From: Alitta virens
Taxonomy: Eukaryota > Annelida > Polychaeta > Phyllodocida > Nereididae
DNA length: 64,000 bases
Reading direction: 5' to 3'
Assembly (NCBI GenBank): GCA_932294295.1
Contig: OW028577.1
Span: 7,863,501-7,927,500 of the forward strand
This document shows, in pieces, positions 36,453-51,600 of the stretch. The translations under genes were made by a program, and so were the position numbers. Within the stretch, counting starts at the first letter, position 1. Every line of letters begins with the position of its first letter. The notes beneath the pieces were generated by a model. It did not search any database. It was not told where the DNA came from and was given only the letters and a program-made list of their open reading frames with translations.

Positions 36453-39400
36453 CATAAGAGAAGGTCTCATTGTAGACTACAATGAAAAAAGGCCAAGACT
36501 GACTAGCCTATTAATTAGTGTATTCAGTTTACATTTGTCATGATATAGTAATCTACTGGGGTAGAAGTGGCGTTTGTGACTGGCCTCTCACTCAATGCTT
36601 GAAACTCAATTTCTTCCCCGGGAGACAAGCCATATTGCTGCTGGGGCTGGCTCTGGTCTGCGGAGAGCATCAGGCGACAATAAATCAAATTGTCTCTCCT
36701 AAATGTCCCGGTGGCTTTCTCCTCTGCCCTGGGTCTGTCTGGTAAGGGCAACATCCTCTGTACTATTGTCTCCGGACCTTTTGTAAACCCTGGGATGAAC
36801 TTAGTGACACTCTGAGCAACCGAGAGGATCGGGACTCTGCAGATGTGGCATTGCAGTGAGTGCTTTATTTGTTGTTTCGTCCTTGTGCGACAGTCTGCCA
36901 ATTACCCGCATCACGTGTTGATGTTGGGTTGATAGATGCGATGAATATCAATTGCTTTTCCCTAAGAGCTTTGTTTTGAGAATTATTGATGGATTAAATT
37001 CATTGCCTCCCACAATGAGCTTCACATCATCTTTCCTAACAAGATGGGGATCTGATGCACGGAGATGGCAATCCAATAACAGTGGGATGTTACGAGGATT
37101 GTGGTGATTCACTCTGAGTGACATTTGGTCCATGAACATCATCTATTTCTAATCTGTGTCAAGGCCCATCCAGTCGTATGAGCATTAACATTAATAAAAT
37201 CTATAAGGCTGAGTGGATAACTCATTCGCGAGACAACAGATGAAGACAAATTGTTTGTGACCAGCAAGTGACCTCGGCCCAGAACAAGAGCAAGGCAGAC
37301 TGTGTCCGCAGACTCAGCCAGGTCACTGCAGGATCCTAGCAGGACACGTCACCATGGATTGTAGGACCCTCACTCCTAACTAGATTAGCCAGCCTGATCC
37401 ATCAACCATAATGACATTCACAACTGTATCTCCGCAGGAATCTTTTGTACCATCCATTGGCACGACGACCCTGAATCTAGAAAATGGGTGCAACTTGAGG
37501 TCACTCGAATTTAGAAGGGATGGGGAAAAGAAGAGGGGACAAGGCAGCTGGACACACTCAAGACCGACCCTGACTGGACAACGTCCTACGACTGCCAGGT
37601 CCTTAATCTCGTATCATCATCCCCTGTCCATCCCATGTCCATCTCTTCAGCACAGGGCATTATCAGCTGATGCACCATGTCCTGGATTGTCCAAATTGAA
37701 TAAATTGAATAAATTGCCATCCGCCCAATGAATGATACTTTATATCACCAGGCAACACTTTGGCATTCTTTGCGGCAATATTTTTAGAAACGCCTTAGAT
37801 ATTTTAAGGACTTACCCCTAGATCCAACAGGATACAGTTCAACTGAATGATCTCGAATGGGAAAACAAAATTCAATGCAACACCAAGTCCTCCTACAGCC
37901 AAAAACCTAATCAATGGGCCAAAATGGTATCATTTTGTTTGTATCGTCTATGGAAATCTGCCAGACCGACTATCAGGACTGGCTTCCTGGCTGAACAACC
38001 ATAAACTGTAAATAGGACATATACGCAGGGCGTGGATGCTGGAATACGCCAGGTACGAAGCGGAATCTGTTGGCTCCTTCCGTGGAAATATAAGACACAT
38101 AGGTTGTCTTATCTATTGATAAAACTAGAAGTAACCTGTGTCCTTAAGAGGCTGAGATCAGCTGTTTCGTACAATGACGTCAACAGCATCGTCTGTGCTG
38201 CGACAATCACCTTGACAACGTCTGTGGGGCCTGCATCTGGACGCCCTGCATCTCCAGCAACCCACATAATCTTTCTGTGTGCCCCGTCAAATAGCAAGCA
38301 CAGCAACTTATGCAGCCATGCCAGCGGCTAACAACACACTGACTGGGCCGCACCTCTGCAGCAACCTAGCTTAATCCTGACATTTTCAATTATGTTTTCA
38401 ATAGAAATACGAATACAATTGCGGACATATTTTCAATATATCCAGCTCCCAGGTGTATGCAATGCACCAAATGAGCCTGTAACTGGAGTCCTTGTTATGT
38501 AAACTCTTATTGTAAGATGATTCATTAGCAAACAAAGGCCCGCCATATGTTCAAGTACATTGCAGGCTTGCGTAAACCTGGTTTCTCAAGGCTGTACTTA
38601 CTCACCAAATGCATGTCAGCTTTTCAATTAACTTCACTTAGAGCGGCAAAAATCACCCCTAACAGCTACACGTTCTGGCTGTCCGTGGTAGTTATGTCTC
38701 ACCCTGAAAATGGACCCCATAAGCAGCAAAGGGTGTCGGAGGGAATCAAGAACCTGGTCCAGAATGAATTGCCCCACGGGACACTGATAGACTATATTGG
38801 TACAAATGCACTGCTGAATATCATTGATATAGAGTGTGATATCCCGAAAGAGCTATTGACTGCCGGGATATCACAAGCTAAAAGGGTAATGTTAATGCCA
38901 CTAGCTACAGTATGGATCCCCTCTTACAGCACATAATGCAACTTCTGTATATCAGCTTCAGAAGTGCCGTAGATTCCAGCAGTAACGAGCGAACCCACTA
39001 TCCAGCCACTCCATCCAACTGCTGACACTAGATAATCTAACAAGCGCCATACTGCCAGTAACACATGGCCACTCCGTCCTACTACTGCTCATATATGTTG
39101 CTTGTGCAGTTCAAAGCCACGACTTCCATTTACTGTCAAACAGTTTGTGTTATTGCTTAATGTCCTTCGGCTAAACGGTGATCATAAACTAGGCTGAAGC
39201 AGTAAATTGAATCAGCATGGTTAGCAGCAGACCGGCAGAGGAACGATGTAGTCTCATGAGCTTGTGTCTATAGTCAGTGTGAGCCAGTGAAGCTGATGAG
39301 TCTATTTACAGTTGCAGTTTAATGTGGTAAGTGGCATTACACACATGAAAACCAAACACAATTTCGCCAATGAGTTCAAGGCCCACTCAACAACAGCAAA

Positions 39401-42400
39401 ACAGCCAGTTGGGCCAAAGTGTGAGAGAGTTGTTTTTGAGTCCCCGTCTTCTCTGGTTGCGGCCATCGCAATGTATGCAGCAGCATGCCAAGGGCCCGCG
39501 TGGGTGAAAGTGCAGATTCCTGTTGAACGCCAACTGCTTAGGAAACAATTTCCCCCAAAGGAGCCAGATAATCAGATTTGTGGAGAAAGACCACTGACCT
39601 TACATAAACGTATGTGTGTGGCAGTAATTTGCCCAGAGCCAGCTCTGCCGCGGGACACCCTGGGTGTGGACCCCTCCAGCCCCCTGCAGCCCCTTCCAGC
39701 CTCGCATGCTATCCTCCCAATCACGCAATGCTCCAGCTGAGTGCTGTAGAACTGCGGTTCTGCCTGCTCTTCAAAACATCTGCGACCAGTCAAGCCCAGA
39801 TATGGGTGATCACTGCATTCATTAGTCCATTCAGACTGGATCGATGTTGCGAATTCTGTCTCGAATATGTCTGTAGACATCACCCAGCACTGTGAGGCTA
39901 TGATATTGTTGACAGACTTTTCTGGGAAAAGGCTTATCACCTGTTACTCTGAGCAGTGCGTTACTCGCTCTTGGCAGAGCCTTACTCGCTGCAGTATTCT
40001 CTGACATTAAGAGGACATGACAGCTCAGTCTGACGCGATTTGTTGCCAGCCTTATTCAACTATCAACGTCAGAAGAGCATACAGTGCAAGGCTGCAAAGA
40101 ACGTCAAGAAGGACTATCCTCACAATATTCTAGACTAGCATATTGCAGAGAAAGGCAAAGATGTCCTGAAGCGTGCCCTGGTCCCCCGCATGCCATGCCA
40201 AGTGGCTGTGTCTGCCAGTGCAGCCCTTGCCCCTGTGCATGCCTTTTACGCCACTGTTTGTGTTTGGTGCCAGTAAATCTTGTAGTCTGACAAAATCTTC
40301 CGTTGGCCCAATCTTATTATGCATGCCTTCCGGGTTGCCGTAAATTGCACGAACACGTCACCTTTTTTGGAGCAAGTGCGTGAGTGATGACATATCCTGG
40401 GACGCATCAGTCAGTCTTAGTGACCAGATGCGGCAACAATTCCTGGCCACCGACCCAAGATAGGAACAGACCAGTGTCACATTGCTCTAATTGATTCCCT
40501 TACAAATTCCTGCTTGTTTTTCCCACTCCCATTAAGCAGATATAGCTGACAGCACGATTGTAAAGAGCGGGCATTTGCAATGGAAATAGAAGTCTGGACA
40601 TGGTTTAGCATCCGGGGTATTCCTGACGTCTGTTAACCCGTCAAAGGCACAAAATCCATTGTACAAAATGCAGGTCTTTCTTACTTGTGTTACATAACTT
40701 GCATCACACCCTAAATGAATTCTTCGTCGACTGTTGCTAGCTCAGTGCTTTCTACTTTGTTACCTCTTAATAGTTCATTTGTGATTTCCCCTAAAACTTC
40801 ACGAAACAATTCTCAGCTCATCACATCATAAAGGCAAATCTTGATTACCCAGGGAAGCCCAGTTTCTTCTATCTTTCTCTATTTGCTTATACCGATTGCC
40901 TGGGTATTTTTGTTAATGCCTGGTTTCCTTGTGTTGTGGTTTTTGAGGGAGTGGTCTTTATGGAAGAGCAGAGAGCTCCCAGGCTTCTCCTAAACTTAGC
41001 AAATAACCACCACCGCTGCATCGAGTCTTTTGGCACAATTTTTAGTCGCGCCTATATATTGCAATTTAAGCTGGCAATACTTCATTAACAGTAATGAACA
41101 ATTCCCAGATCTTCTCCATATCATTCTTGGCGCATGAAGAGTGATGTGTCTCTGAAAGCATCAGGACTGCTTAACACCGTCATTAGTTTTGACAGATTGT
41201 TCGTGGAGTGCTGAAAGAAAGTTAATGTGGATGACTATATGGCAAGGATATCACTGCCCTGCTTCTACCATTCTTTTGGATTATGAATATGATTTATGGA
41301 AATGGTTCATGTTGAAAGAAAGAGGACGGTGACTTCAAGTAGTTTCTATGCAAGGGGTGTTTTTGGTATAGCCTTCCCAGGATTAGTTCTACTTAACAGT
41401 CAAGGACAGTCATCATCTGTTTACCAGACTAGAAGAGATGACCTGTTATCATCAACTCCTCAAAGAAATTGACCAATGAATATGGCATGCCTCCTGCATG
41501 ACTGAATCTGCCGTCACTCTTCAGTGGATTGAACATGAGTGCAGTCAATGTTGGATCAGGCATGTTATGAAAGCCACCGAAATGTACTTGACAGTACTTG
41601 AGCAACCAGCTGGATTCATGCAATATGACAGGTCTCACAATATGACTGCCTTTCTGCACGGTCATATTGATCCGGGCCATACTCAGTCAACGATGGTAAA
41701 CATGCATAAATACACGAATATGTCACACTGCACACACTACACAGCTACAGGTGTTGGCCAAATACTCCAGATTCAGTGTTTGAGTGTTATGTGTTTGTGG
41801 TGTTACTCCAGTGTGTGGTTGCAGAGGACCTTGCTACTCTAAGAAGAAGAGTCCTGAAGCAATTTACTTAGTCTGGTTTTTTTTTCTTTCTTGACATCCT
41901 GCAGCCATCCCTTGTTTAATCAATAACCTTAATGATCGTCTTGTCTGGCCTGACCCCCATTGGTACGGGCGGACCAGGCTGATGAATAAGTGATCTCAAA
42001 CTGGGAAAGACAAGGTGGCCAGGTAACGAGATAGGCTGGTCAAGGCTCCCTCGGCTCCTAGGAGATGATCGTAGGCTCAGCGAGTCCTTTCGAGCAGCCA
42101 TATGACTAACATATCCTTGCTCTACGCCAGAGGACTCCCACAAGGACCCATTATGTACTTACTACTACTCACAATACTTGGACATTCCTTGGCTGTGTTC
42201 TTCTTCAATTATTGCTATGGCGCGCTGTTAGCTGTATATATGTGCTGGCTAGCAGTTGTATTTGAGCTTGACCGTTAAAACCGGCCTTAGTGTTAAACCA
42301 GTTGGGTTTTAATAGTGAGGCGGTCTCATTTGTACTTATAATTTTGAGATTGGAAGATACTTCAAGGTTTGAGATAAAGCTGTATTAGATAAGTGATATA

Positions 42401-44186
42401 GGTTTGTGCCAGTCACAAACTTTCTTTTCCTGCAATCTAGTATAACATGGAAGCCTTGGTCTACATAACCCTAAACAGTAGCTACCCAGAAGGAATTCTG
42501 CCTCAGAAGTGATTAATTGTTGATTAGCAACTTCGTGTTAGTCTTGATAAATTGCGTGTGCTAAGTCATGTTCTTATTTATTGACCAGTTCGGTTGAGTG
42601 ACCACTGGCTAGGCTCAGAGCTCTGTATCTTCAATAGGCCACATTTACTGATATAGGAGATGCTTCTCTTGCCTTAATTCTTTAAGACATTAAAGGTCAT
42701 GGGCAATCAAAATCATACTTTTGCCGAAAATGTTCTTATCCGATAGCTTTAAGTTCATTTATAATGTCTGCAGTGAAAAAAAAACTGACTTTAACATAAA
42801 TGTTACCAACAAAAAACAAAGTTTGCCGCACTCCCGCGCTTTTCGCGAATGTTAGGATCCAGAAACTGTAGTTCCAGTAACTGCCACCAGGGCCGTCCGT
42901 GTGCCGTGTGACGTCAGAGTTGCTGCTGTTGAATGGCACACAGCACGGATAACCCTGGCAGCTTTGATGAGTTAAATGAATTTGATGCTATTATGACACC
43001 CACACTATTAGGTATATCTTGGATCATATATACATATGACTTAAGGACAAGAGCTAGCGAACAATGTGAAAATGACTATAATCCACAAATGTGTCACTTC
43101 CCATGTATTTAGTATGCGACAGCAACTCTGACGTAAAACAAAGCCTCAGTTGACCCAGTTACGCTTCTCTAAATGCTTCACAAACGATTTAATTGAGTTA
43201 AATGGGTGTTATGTGAGAAATGTGTTTGTTTGCGAATAGGATGGGCATGTGCGAAACTCGGAAGCTCATCTCATGGAATAACACGAGAAACTGCAGGCAT
43301 AAAGCCTCACTTTCCCAATGTTTCATGTTTTTACACTCTTTAGCTTGGAATATATTTGCATATGTTATGTCTCAACTCGTAAAACTGACAATAAGTTGTG
43401 TTTTAGATCTGGGCGAAAAAAATAGGACAACTCGGAGAGGCAGTACAAGCAAATTACAACTTCATAAAATGCTTTCAAAGATGTTTCGTGCGTTCCAGAC
43501 AAAAACCTACACCAAGAAATATGGCTTTGTAACACTAGCCTGCATTTTATTTTACAATACGTGCCTTACCAATAATTCAACATAAATAACCGGGGAAAAA
43601 ACGCACAAACAAATACCATATAAACCAGAAACACGACGTTGTGGAAACCATTCCCAGAACTGATCTCTGACGCCAACCCTTGGCAATAAAATATTTTAAA
43701 ATTGGCAGTGCTGCACATCTTGTAGTTTGTTTACAACTGTTTACTTTAATGTTGATTTTTAGAGAATTTTTCTTTGCTGCGATAATTGATTCCATATGAC
43801 ATAAAAAAAAAAAAAGGTTAATGGTTTATTAATTTCCTTTTCTGTCAGCCAGAAAAATGTCGTTATTGTAAAGATAACAACGAGCAGAGCTAAATTTGGG
43901 AATAGATTGCAATCAGAGCAGGCAGGATGTGCATCCAACCCACTGCATGAGGCAAGAGGTTGGCCACAACAGCCTAGTCCTTTGGAGAAGGAAGGCGCCC
44001 AGCCAGCTACGTTGCTGGAGGCACGTCATATGACAGACTTAGCTGGCCAGGAGGGCTGGGTTGTCAGCTGCAGAGTGGACTGCTATTATGAACACGTAGG
44101 GCTGAGGATGGGTGTCCTGAGGGCATGAAGCACATTCGACATCTCATATCAGCTACCATGCCCTCCTTCCCCTCCTTCTCACTTGC

Positions 44187-44230
44187 TAGGTCCTTTGCAA
44201 GGTCCTTTCTTGAAGCCAGGTCATTTGCTG
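44187..44230. repeat. 12-bp imperfect tandem repeat (AGGTCCTTT-type)
   Basis: Units of the form GCNAGGTCCTTT recur three times (gctaggtccttt, gcaaggtccttt, gccaggtcattt) and are followed by a doubled agggcctctc at about 44249-44268. They create a repeated ARSF reading in one frame. Confidence 0.55.
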
Positions 44231-45609
44231 CACGCCATGACCTCTTAGGGCCTCTCAGGGCCTCTCATGCCTTTACAACTCTCTCCGGGTCTCACCTACT
44301 ACGGGTTTGCTGCTCATTCACGCTCAATCAAACGTGCAAATTCCGTTTTGCCCTATATTAATTCCACATTTCAAGCCTCATCGCTTGGACCGCATTCATA
44401 CTGCTAACGGCATCGATTCGCTTCTTAAACGCGGCCTCAGATGTGTTTACAACTTTTACTTAATTCATCGAAGACTGTCATGTATCACCCTACTTCGAGT
44501 CAATGACAGGTTGCAGTGGGCAGCCAGCATTGTATCAGAAAAGCTGTGATATTGTTTGGATTATCCATTTGGTCCCTGGCCAAAACTAACCAATGTTACT
44601 ATGGCTGCATTGCCGCCATGACACATCGACAGGCTTAACATGACAGAGTCGTGCTGCTTCACTTTTCAATCAATATGTTCCAATAGACATATGGGCATTA
44701 GCACGCACCTCTATACTTTTATGTAAAGATGCTTCTCGAAGCTCAACGATTTTTCCTCCGGTGACTGGCTCCTGAAGCAGCTCGTGAAGCCTAGCTCCCA
44801 AGACATGAGACACCCCCATGTCCAACCACCTCCCCCAATGATTTAATATCATGTTTTCAATCAACTCTCTGCATGATCAAACACAGGCATGTAAGGTAAA
44901 CATAGGTGGACTTGAAACATGCTGCCAGAAGCTTCAGATAAAATGGCATTTTGCATGTTTCGGTTCAGACTGATCCTTGCGGCACGCCTCTCTAGTCCCT
45001 AGCGCTTAGGATTGCCTCCCTGGCCAGAGAAGGCTACTTTATATGATACACGATGAACTACTGTATGTCTGACCTAGATTAACTGAAGCCCTAAGCCCTA
45101 ATATTTATACCTGAATCCCCCTTTCCATATGATCCTGGTGCTTGTGTACAATTCTACGAGGAGACCGAATTCTCACAAGATTCCTTGTCACTGATGTCAG
45201 ACGAATGAGGTATTCAGATTCAAACTGCGACTTAAAATGCTGTTTTCAGAAGTCTCATGCATGTGTAAATAGTCTTGGGAACATTGGAACCACAAGAATG
45301 TGCTGAAATGCAGAGAATACCGTGGCTAAGGGCCGTCCTGTCCCAGGCTATTACCCTTGATGGACATCACGACCTCACTGATGATTTGGTAATTTGAACA
45401 CAAAGCGACAGGAATTTGATGCTCACAATGCATTTGAACAGACTGGCTCTAAGTCATTGTGACATCGCAGGGGTGCAGATCAGACTGTGGTGGATAATTG
45501 TGTAAGCATTATGCGATTAATGCCCGGCATTATGCAGCAAATACATATGCAGCAGAGTGGCGCTTATTATGAGAAGATGGATTTTTCCCAGTTAATGATG
45601 TTATTTAGG

Positions 45610-45960
45610 TAGAGAGCAAGCGGAGCGCATCGCGTTGTGAAAAGGGATCAATCATTATTGAGAGTGGTGATGGACGAGCGCTGGGTTGCTGACGGCCAAA
45701 ATATCTGCTCTATTTACTCATCGTCATTGATCGCTGCTCTAATTGAGAGCACCACGACAACTGGACCTGCTGGACCTCGGGACCAAACGCCCTCGTGCCT
45801 CTCACGACGGCTCCCTGCAGCACTCCCGATGGCTGTTTGCCGTGACGACTTTCATGAGGTCACGTCGGCGGTCATGACGCCGCGTCTTCAAAGAGACCGA
45901 GTGACCCGCACAGACGTCGTTGACGTCAACCTTTCGATCAGGGTCGTCTATTACTTCCAT
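45610..45960. promoter_or_regulatory. second CpG-rich, CRE-dense intronic block
   Basis: CpG-rich sequence (gcggagcgcatcgcgttg, ggtcacgtcggcgg, gacgccgcgtc) within AT-rich intron 1. It contains a full TGACGTCA at 45921-45928, a GACGTC just before it and further TGACG/GTCACG words at 45840-45890. It shares GTCATGACGC with the block at 9.4 kb. Candidate enhancer or intragenic promoter; unproven. Confidence 0.35.
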
Positions 45961-46560
45961 GCAAGACGGTGCCCTGGGAGGTGCAGGCAAGCCTTGAATA
46001 ATTTGCCTTGAATGAAATGATTCCTTTTCTTTCATTGATCTTTTCCTTACACCTGTTCCTCACCTGTGTTTCCTACCACTCCTCCCTTTCGGCACGTCTT
46101 TCAAACTCATTCCGTGTCCCGGAATAGATTCCTTAAAATTGTGCACAAGCCCTGCCCACCAGCCTTGCTGTTTTTCCGTGTGCTGTTTCTTGTGTGTTTA
46201 CTCTTGCGGGAGTTGCTAATGCCTTTCAGTTGATGCAACACTCTTGCAGGCAACTGGCCCAGGCCTAACATCTCTTTGCTGGCTTCTCTCGGCTAGTCCA
46301 AGCTGTAAGTGAATTTACACCGGACCTAAGGCTCTGTCCAACTACTGACCACTCAGCTGGACACTGGTCAAAATATAGTATAAAAACTTCTTGGCTGCTT
46401 CTACTACTCTGCTCCTGCGAATAGGCTGGACCTGTCTGACCATTCAACAAATCAATCCTAACTCTGTTTACCTCTCTTGTATAAGCATCACAGCATAGCT
46501 CAATTAACACTTAGATGTGCCAACAAACTTGTGTTGCAAACTGTACTCAGTAACTACTTA

Positions 46561-46572
46561 CCCCCCCCCCCC
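46561..46572. repeat. C homopolymer (12 nt)
   Basis: Uninterrupted C run. Confidence 0.9.
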
Positions 46573-48637
46573 TTCTCTCAAGGGGTCAGTACCCTCTTTT
46601 CTCTTGGTGCCATCTAATGGTAGCACCTGCTAATCACACACCAACGGTATTACCTGCCCTACTCTGCTGGAAGCAGCAGACTTCGGCACTGTTCGATCCC
46701 ATCACATCTAGGGATTAATGGCAGCTTGACATGGCAAATATCTATTGCTTTCCTTTGGTGTGTATTTGGGTAGGCAGTGCAGCTGATTGAAGGCAAGCTA
46801 CGCTGGCGTTTTCTATCTACTTTAAACGATTGAAGGCGTATCAAAAATGCCTTATGAAGGGCGTCCAAACGCAAACATCTCATAGGTCTGCCCACTTCAT
46901 CTGGCTCAACTTTCTTCAGTCCACACAGATCGATGGGCCACACAAGGCACCGGGGACATGTGTTTGCCTAACTTGAGACCAATCAGAAAGACTCAATGAG
47001 CCAACAAAGGGTTCTTCGGCAGGAGAGAAAAAAGCCTGGCATTTACATAGCAAATCATGTCACAATGAACGTCAGCTCAGCAGACTGTTAAGCCAGTGTT
47101 AAACAATGCTCCTGCTTGACAGCAAATCAGGCCATTTAATCTATTTTTTCATTAGGTCATTAACATATTCTTTAGAATTATCATATATTCAGAGTACATA
47201 CTCAACAAGTGCGCCTGGAGGTGCCAGCTTCACCAACTCCAAGAACAACCGGTGTCAGGTTCTGCAGCTTTTGAGAATGAACCTCATAAAAGTATAAACA
47301 TAATGTCAACATGTCAGGTTAGAGGTTCATTAATAAGTCATAATGATTGGATGCCGTGATCGCTCATCCTTGTGTCAAGCTCTCCAAGCAAAACACAAAA
47401 CTACTCCCCCCAATCACCTGTTGACATGACAAACCAGATACAGTTAAATATTGTAGGTTTAGGAATTAATACACACCAAGGGAATTGCCACACAGATCAT
47501 AGTAGGGCACCCAGTGCAACTGAACACCCCAACAATAAGCAAATTCATTGAAGGCATCCAATCTCTTGTATGACATTTTTTTCTGCCGCACATCAGTCCT
47601 GCTCTATTGAGTCATTCAGTGAATTTGATTATCGGACATATGAAACAACATTTACATAATTAATCAAGCAAATTGAAGGCTGCTTGCATGCTCAACTTGT
47701 ATTTCCGACACAGCTCAGTTAATATAGATTGTTCAAATAGACAGAGGTTTGTCCTAAGGCTTGTCTTTCACATCTTTGTGTTTGCCGAAGCTCATTGAGA
47801 GTTTATCACAACACCAGCTCATGCATTCATTTATGGGGAGCTGCTTGGCTATTGTAGACCAGGCCCTGCAAGTCAGCGTTAATTTATACATGACTAGTCA
47901 ATTGCGATAAAAGCAAGCAGCGTTTGTGTCCACAGCCACAATGTTACGTGTAATTTGTGTAGACGATTTGTGTAGACGATTGGCAGACGGCGCCGATTTG
48001 ACCAGCCATTCGCCATGACACAAACTGATTGAGAAATTAATGTTCCTCCCTGGCCTGATATGTCACGACACGTGTGGGGCTATCCAGGCCATGGAAATAT
48101 CGATCAGGGTCTGGTCTTTCCCTTTTGTAAATCCATCAAAGAGCATAACTGCTGAAACTTCTACTTGTGCGCGGATACATGTATTCATGAACATATTAAA
48201 AAATCTTCACATGTTTGTTCGCAAGAATAAACACATAAGCTTCAGCCCTATGCCATATTTTTCACTTTTTATGCGTCTATCTCATTTTATTGATTGCTCA
48301 GTCGATGCATATGTGACGAGTGAAGATACATTGTGCGAAATTATAAGAGCATAAAATGCTCATAAGTGTTCTGTTTCCCATAATATCTTTTATGTTATGT
48401 TTCTCCCAAAATAACTATTTGCATTATCAAGATGTGTGTTAGGTGCAGAAGGCTTTCAATTTGATAAAGTCACGTGGTTAAACACCATTCTGACTGGTCT
48501 TTTGATACCATGACTAACATCAGAGGACCAGTCGATCAAGTCATGGTCAATTGAACCAGGTTGTCAATGGAAGGTAAACACTTCAAATGAGCCACAGATC
48601 AGCAAAAATGCAGCTCACCGTTTTAGCCACACAACTG

Positions 48638-48657
48638 CAGCAGCAGCAGCAGCAGCA
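48638..48657. repeat. CAG triplet repeat
   Basis: Six to seven tandem CAG units. Confidence 0.9.
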
Positions 48658-51600
48658 AAGGCAGTCAGCACTGTTAAACATCACATTCTTCTGTTAACAT
48701 TGCTCACTGTAAAGAGCTAAAATCGCACGAAAACACAAAGACATTCAGCTGTGCCAAGGAAAGCGTCCAACCCAGTATGACGGAGCTGTCATCTCCAAAA
48801 CGCCATCTGGTGACTTTTATTGGAGCTTTTATCGAAAGTGTGAGGAAGGATGAATCCAGTGGGGATAAAAAGTGAACCCGGGGGCAGATAGAGGGGGTAA
48901 GGAGGGAGATAGGGAGCTAGATGGCTGCTTGATTTCTGTCATACATCTGGAATGGACGATCCTGCCGTCAGCATCTTAATGCACTCTGTCACCTACATGT
49001 GGCGGGTCCATCGCTCTTGTCTTGGCCTCATACATTATTAATTGACTCAATTTTCTGCTTACTTATCCACTTGTAACAGACCGGCCGGATGCTTGGGAGA
49101 AAGGCTTGCCCAGTGGGCATTCTTGCTCTTTGTCATCAATCCCTCTCTGGGCCTGGCCAGTGGACGTGGCCCAGGTGGGCACAGCTCACAGCGCTTGCCC
49201 AGTCTCACTCAATAACAATGCTAGCCAAAAGGAGATCTTTGAGCAGGTCAATCCATCAATACATGCACCTGTCCACTGTCCTAGTATTTCACTGCCTCGT
49301 GCGCACAAGTCATGACCACTTTCCAACATATGGGATTACCTGGCCCCGAGTCTCAATACTCCAAGCACCACATGCCGCCCACAGGACTTCACATGCAATG
49401 CCACTAAATCACGAAAATTTTGATACCGAATCCACTTAACTAACTTCATTACAAAGTTTAAGGCTTTGGAGACAGCTGTCGTGTGGTGCTCTGGGCACCT
49501 GTCGTTGTCATAATTGCAAATTTCGCACCTATCCCTTGCTTGGTTTAATTTAACAATTTTACTGCTAATTTCCTCTATATTTCCCTGAATCCGCGTTATC
49601 TATAAGCCTTTTAGATAATTACACGCACTTTCTTGTGTATTTAAAAAAGACCTTTCTCGGTAAATGTTTCTGAAACCTGTTGCTCAGGCAACTGCTAGGA
49701 AAAATTATCTCATGATGCTTCAAATCTCTTCGAAATGGGAAAGAAATTGGCAGGCCCCTTGGCTATGTGCCATATTACTGGCATGACAATTTAGAACACA
49801 GGTGCATGCCTGTCTCCCATGTAGACCCTTTCATTTCTTTGCAATGATACGCCACATAACATATATTTAATAAGCGAGTTGCTAGGTTTAATTTTGCAAG
49901 CATCTGTGCATCCTCTCTGCTACAGCAGCAACCATTTGGTTCACGTGCCAGAGAGAGCCATGTTCTTAGCTATTAATGGCCTTTATAACTGAGGTGTCAG
50001 CCCAGAATGAATAAGCAATAAAGCAAGGTTGAAAAGAGACTCAAGGAGGTAATGTGTCACCTATATGTAGGTCTCACACACACAGCATATTAACCTCTTC
50101 GTTGCATTATGTGTGTTCAGGTTACTTTCTTATTGGACATAAAAATGACTGCTGAAAACTCTTAAGCTCCCTCTACTAGCCATTTCCAGATTACTTGAGA
50201 TAAGAATTGATGTGGTCTCTTTATCATATCTCAGTTAATAATGTGAAAAAGACTGCAATGACGTCATTCTCCATAAGGTACATGAGTGTTTTCTTGTACA
50301 TGTAAAAGGAAGCCTTATTCTTCTGACATGCATTCATGTTACAGAAACATGTTTGTGTTCTCCATTGTGCCTCCCTAATGGCAGAAGCCTGGGCAATATT
50401 TTATCTTAATATGGTGCAAAAATATGGTAGAATGGCTGAGAAATAGGGACTTTCCTTTCACTACTGGTCTCCAGTTTTCTGCACATCATTTAGGGGCATA
50501 AAGCAGAGAAAGTAACACCTCCTAATAGATTCCTCTCAAAAGAGCTCTACTTGGTGTATTAGAAGCACAACCATATACAACAGTTATGGATGTCTAAAGA
50601 AAAAAGATCGCATATCTCCACCTTTAGATGGTAATATGGCTGCAGTGAATAATCAGTCGGGGCTCTATATGGAGCATAAAACAGAGTTGCATCATTTGTT
50701 GATCGTAATGACTCATAACGTCGCTCTCTGCCTAAAAGCACGTTTCCTGGCCCTACCTTAGCAGTTCATCATGACCAGCTATCTAATGGCAATGCATCAT
50801 AAGACTAGCATGCCTTGCCTCCACTTCCAATATTGATGGCTTGAGGACGGTCTTCCCACAGGCTGGTCGTCCCTGACTCCTGGTGATGTTCCTTCTGCCT
50901 GGATTCTCGCACCATACTTCTTCTATGGGAGCTGCTGTCATTTATTCAAATTGTAGTGGCGATGCATCACATTGTCACTGTTGCTACATTTGTCAGGGCT
51001 TCGAGACCTGCCTGATAGTCACAATGCTTCAGTTGGTCCAACAAACAATTCCCATTTCAAGGCTTGTAACAATGTCAAATACTGCAACGTGCTGGTCTAA
51101 ATATGCTGATGGTTTAGAGCCAAGATAAACCCATAAACTAAGAGCCTTAATCAAATATTAACATAGTGTTATGGCATTTAAGGAAGATGCATTGAATGCT
51201 TATCTGTTGCAACTCTTATAATTATAACATAACGGATTACAGGATTTACCCCGGCATACCTTTGAGATTTACGCTGCTGTAATGTAGTCTATGTTTGGAC
51301 TCCTTGAATATCAAAGCCAAACCTCTTTGTATGCAAGGGCTTTGTTTCATTTGAAGTCCATGTTTGGTCTGATTATCCTTCATTATAAAGAAGTAACTCA
51401 TTTTGTGCATTTTGGCAGTCCTCACAGGCTGTGCTTGTAATTGCTTCAAAATGACTACATATGTTTGTAATGTGGAAAAAAAGGCTGACAGAGCTTCTGT
51501 AGCTACAATCAGAATATAGAATGGTAGGCTTCCCTGTCATATTAAATGCTGCAAATTACTTGCAAAGACGTTTCTATTAGAATCCAAAGAATGTTCTGTC

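Noticed and set aside
38547..38936. 129-residue ATG-initiated plus-strand ORF
   Set aside because: No recognisable domain, no splice or promoter context, and background-like composition; I cannot exclude a lineage-specific exon.
39312..39740. 142-residue plus-strand ORF
   Set aside because: Starts with TTG and resembles no family; likely chance.
44125..44361. ORF with repeated ARSF
   Set aside because: Produced by a 12-bp imperfect tandem repeat; no other support.
45637..46011. 124-residue plus-strand ORF in the CpG-rich block
   Set aside because: Starts with GTG; open frame is explained by high GC.
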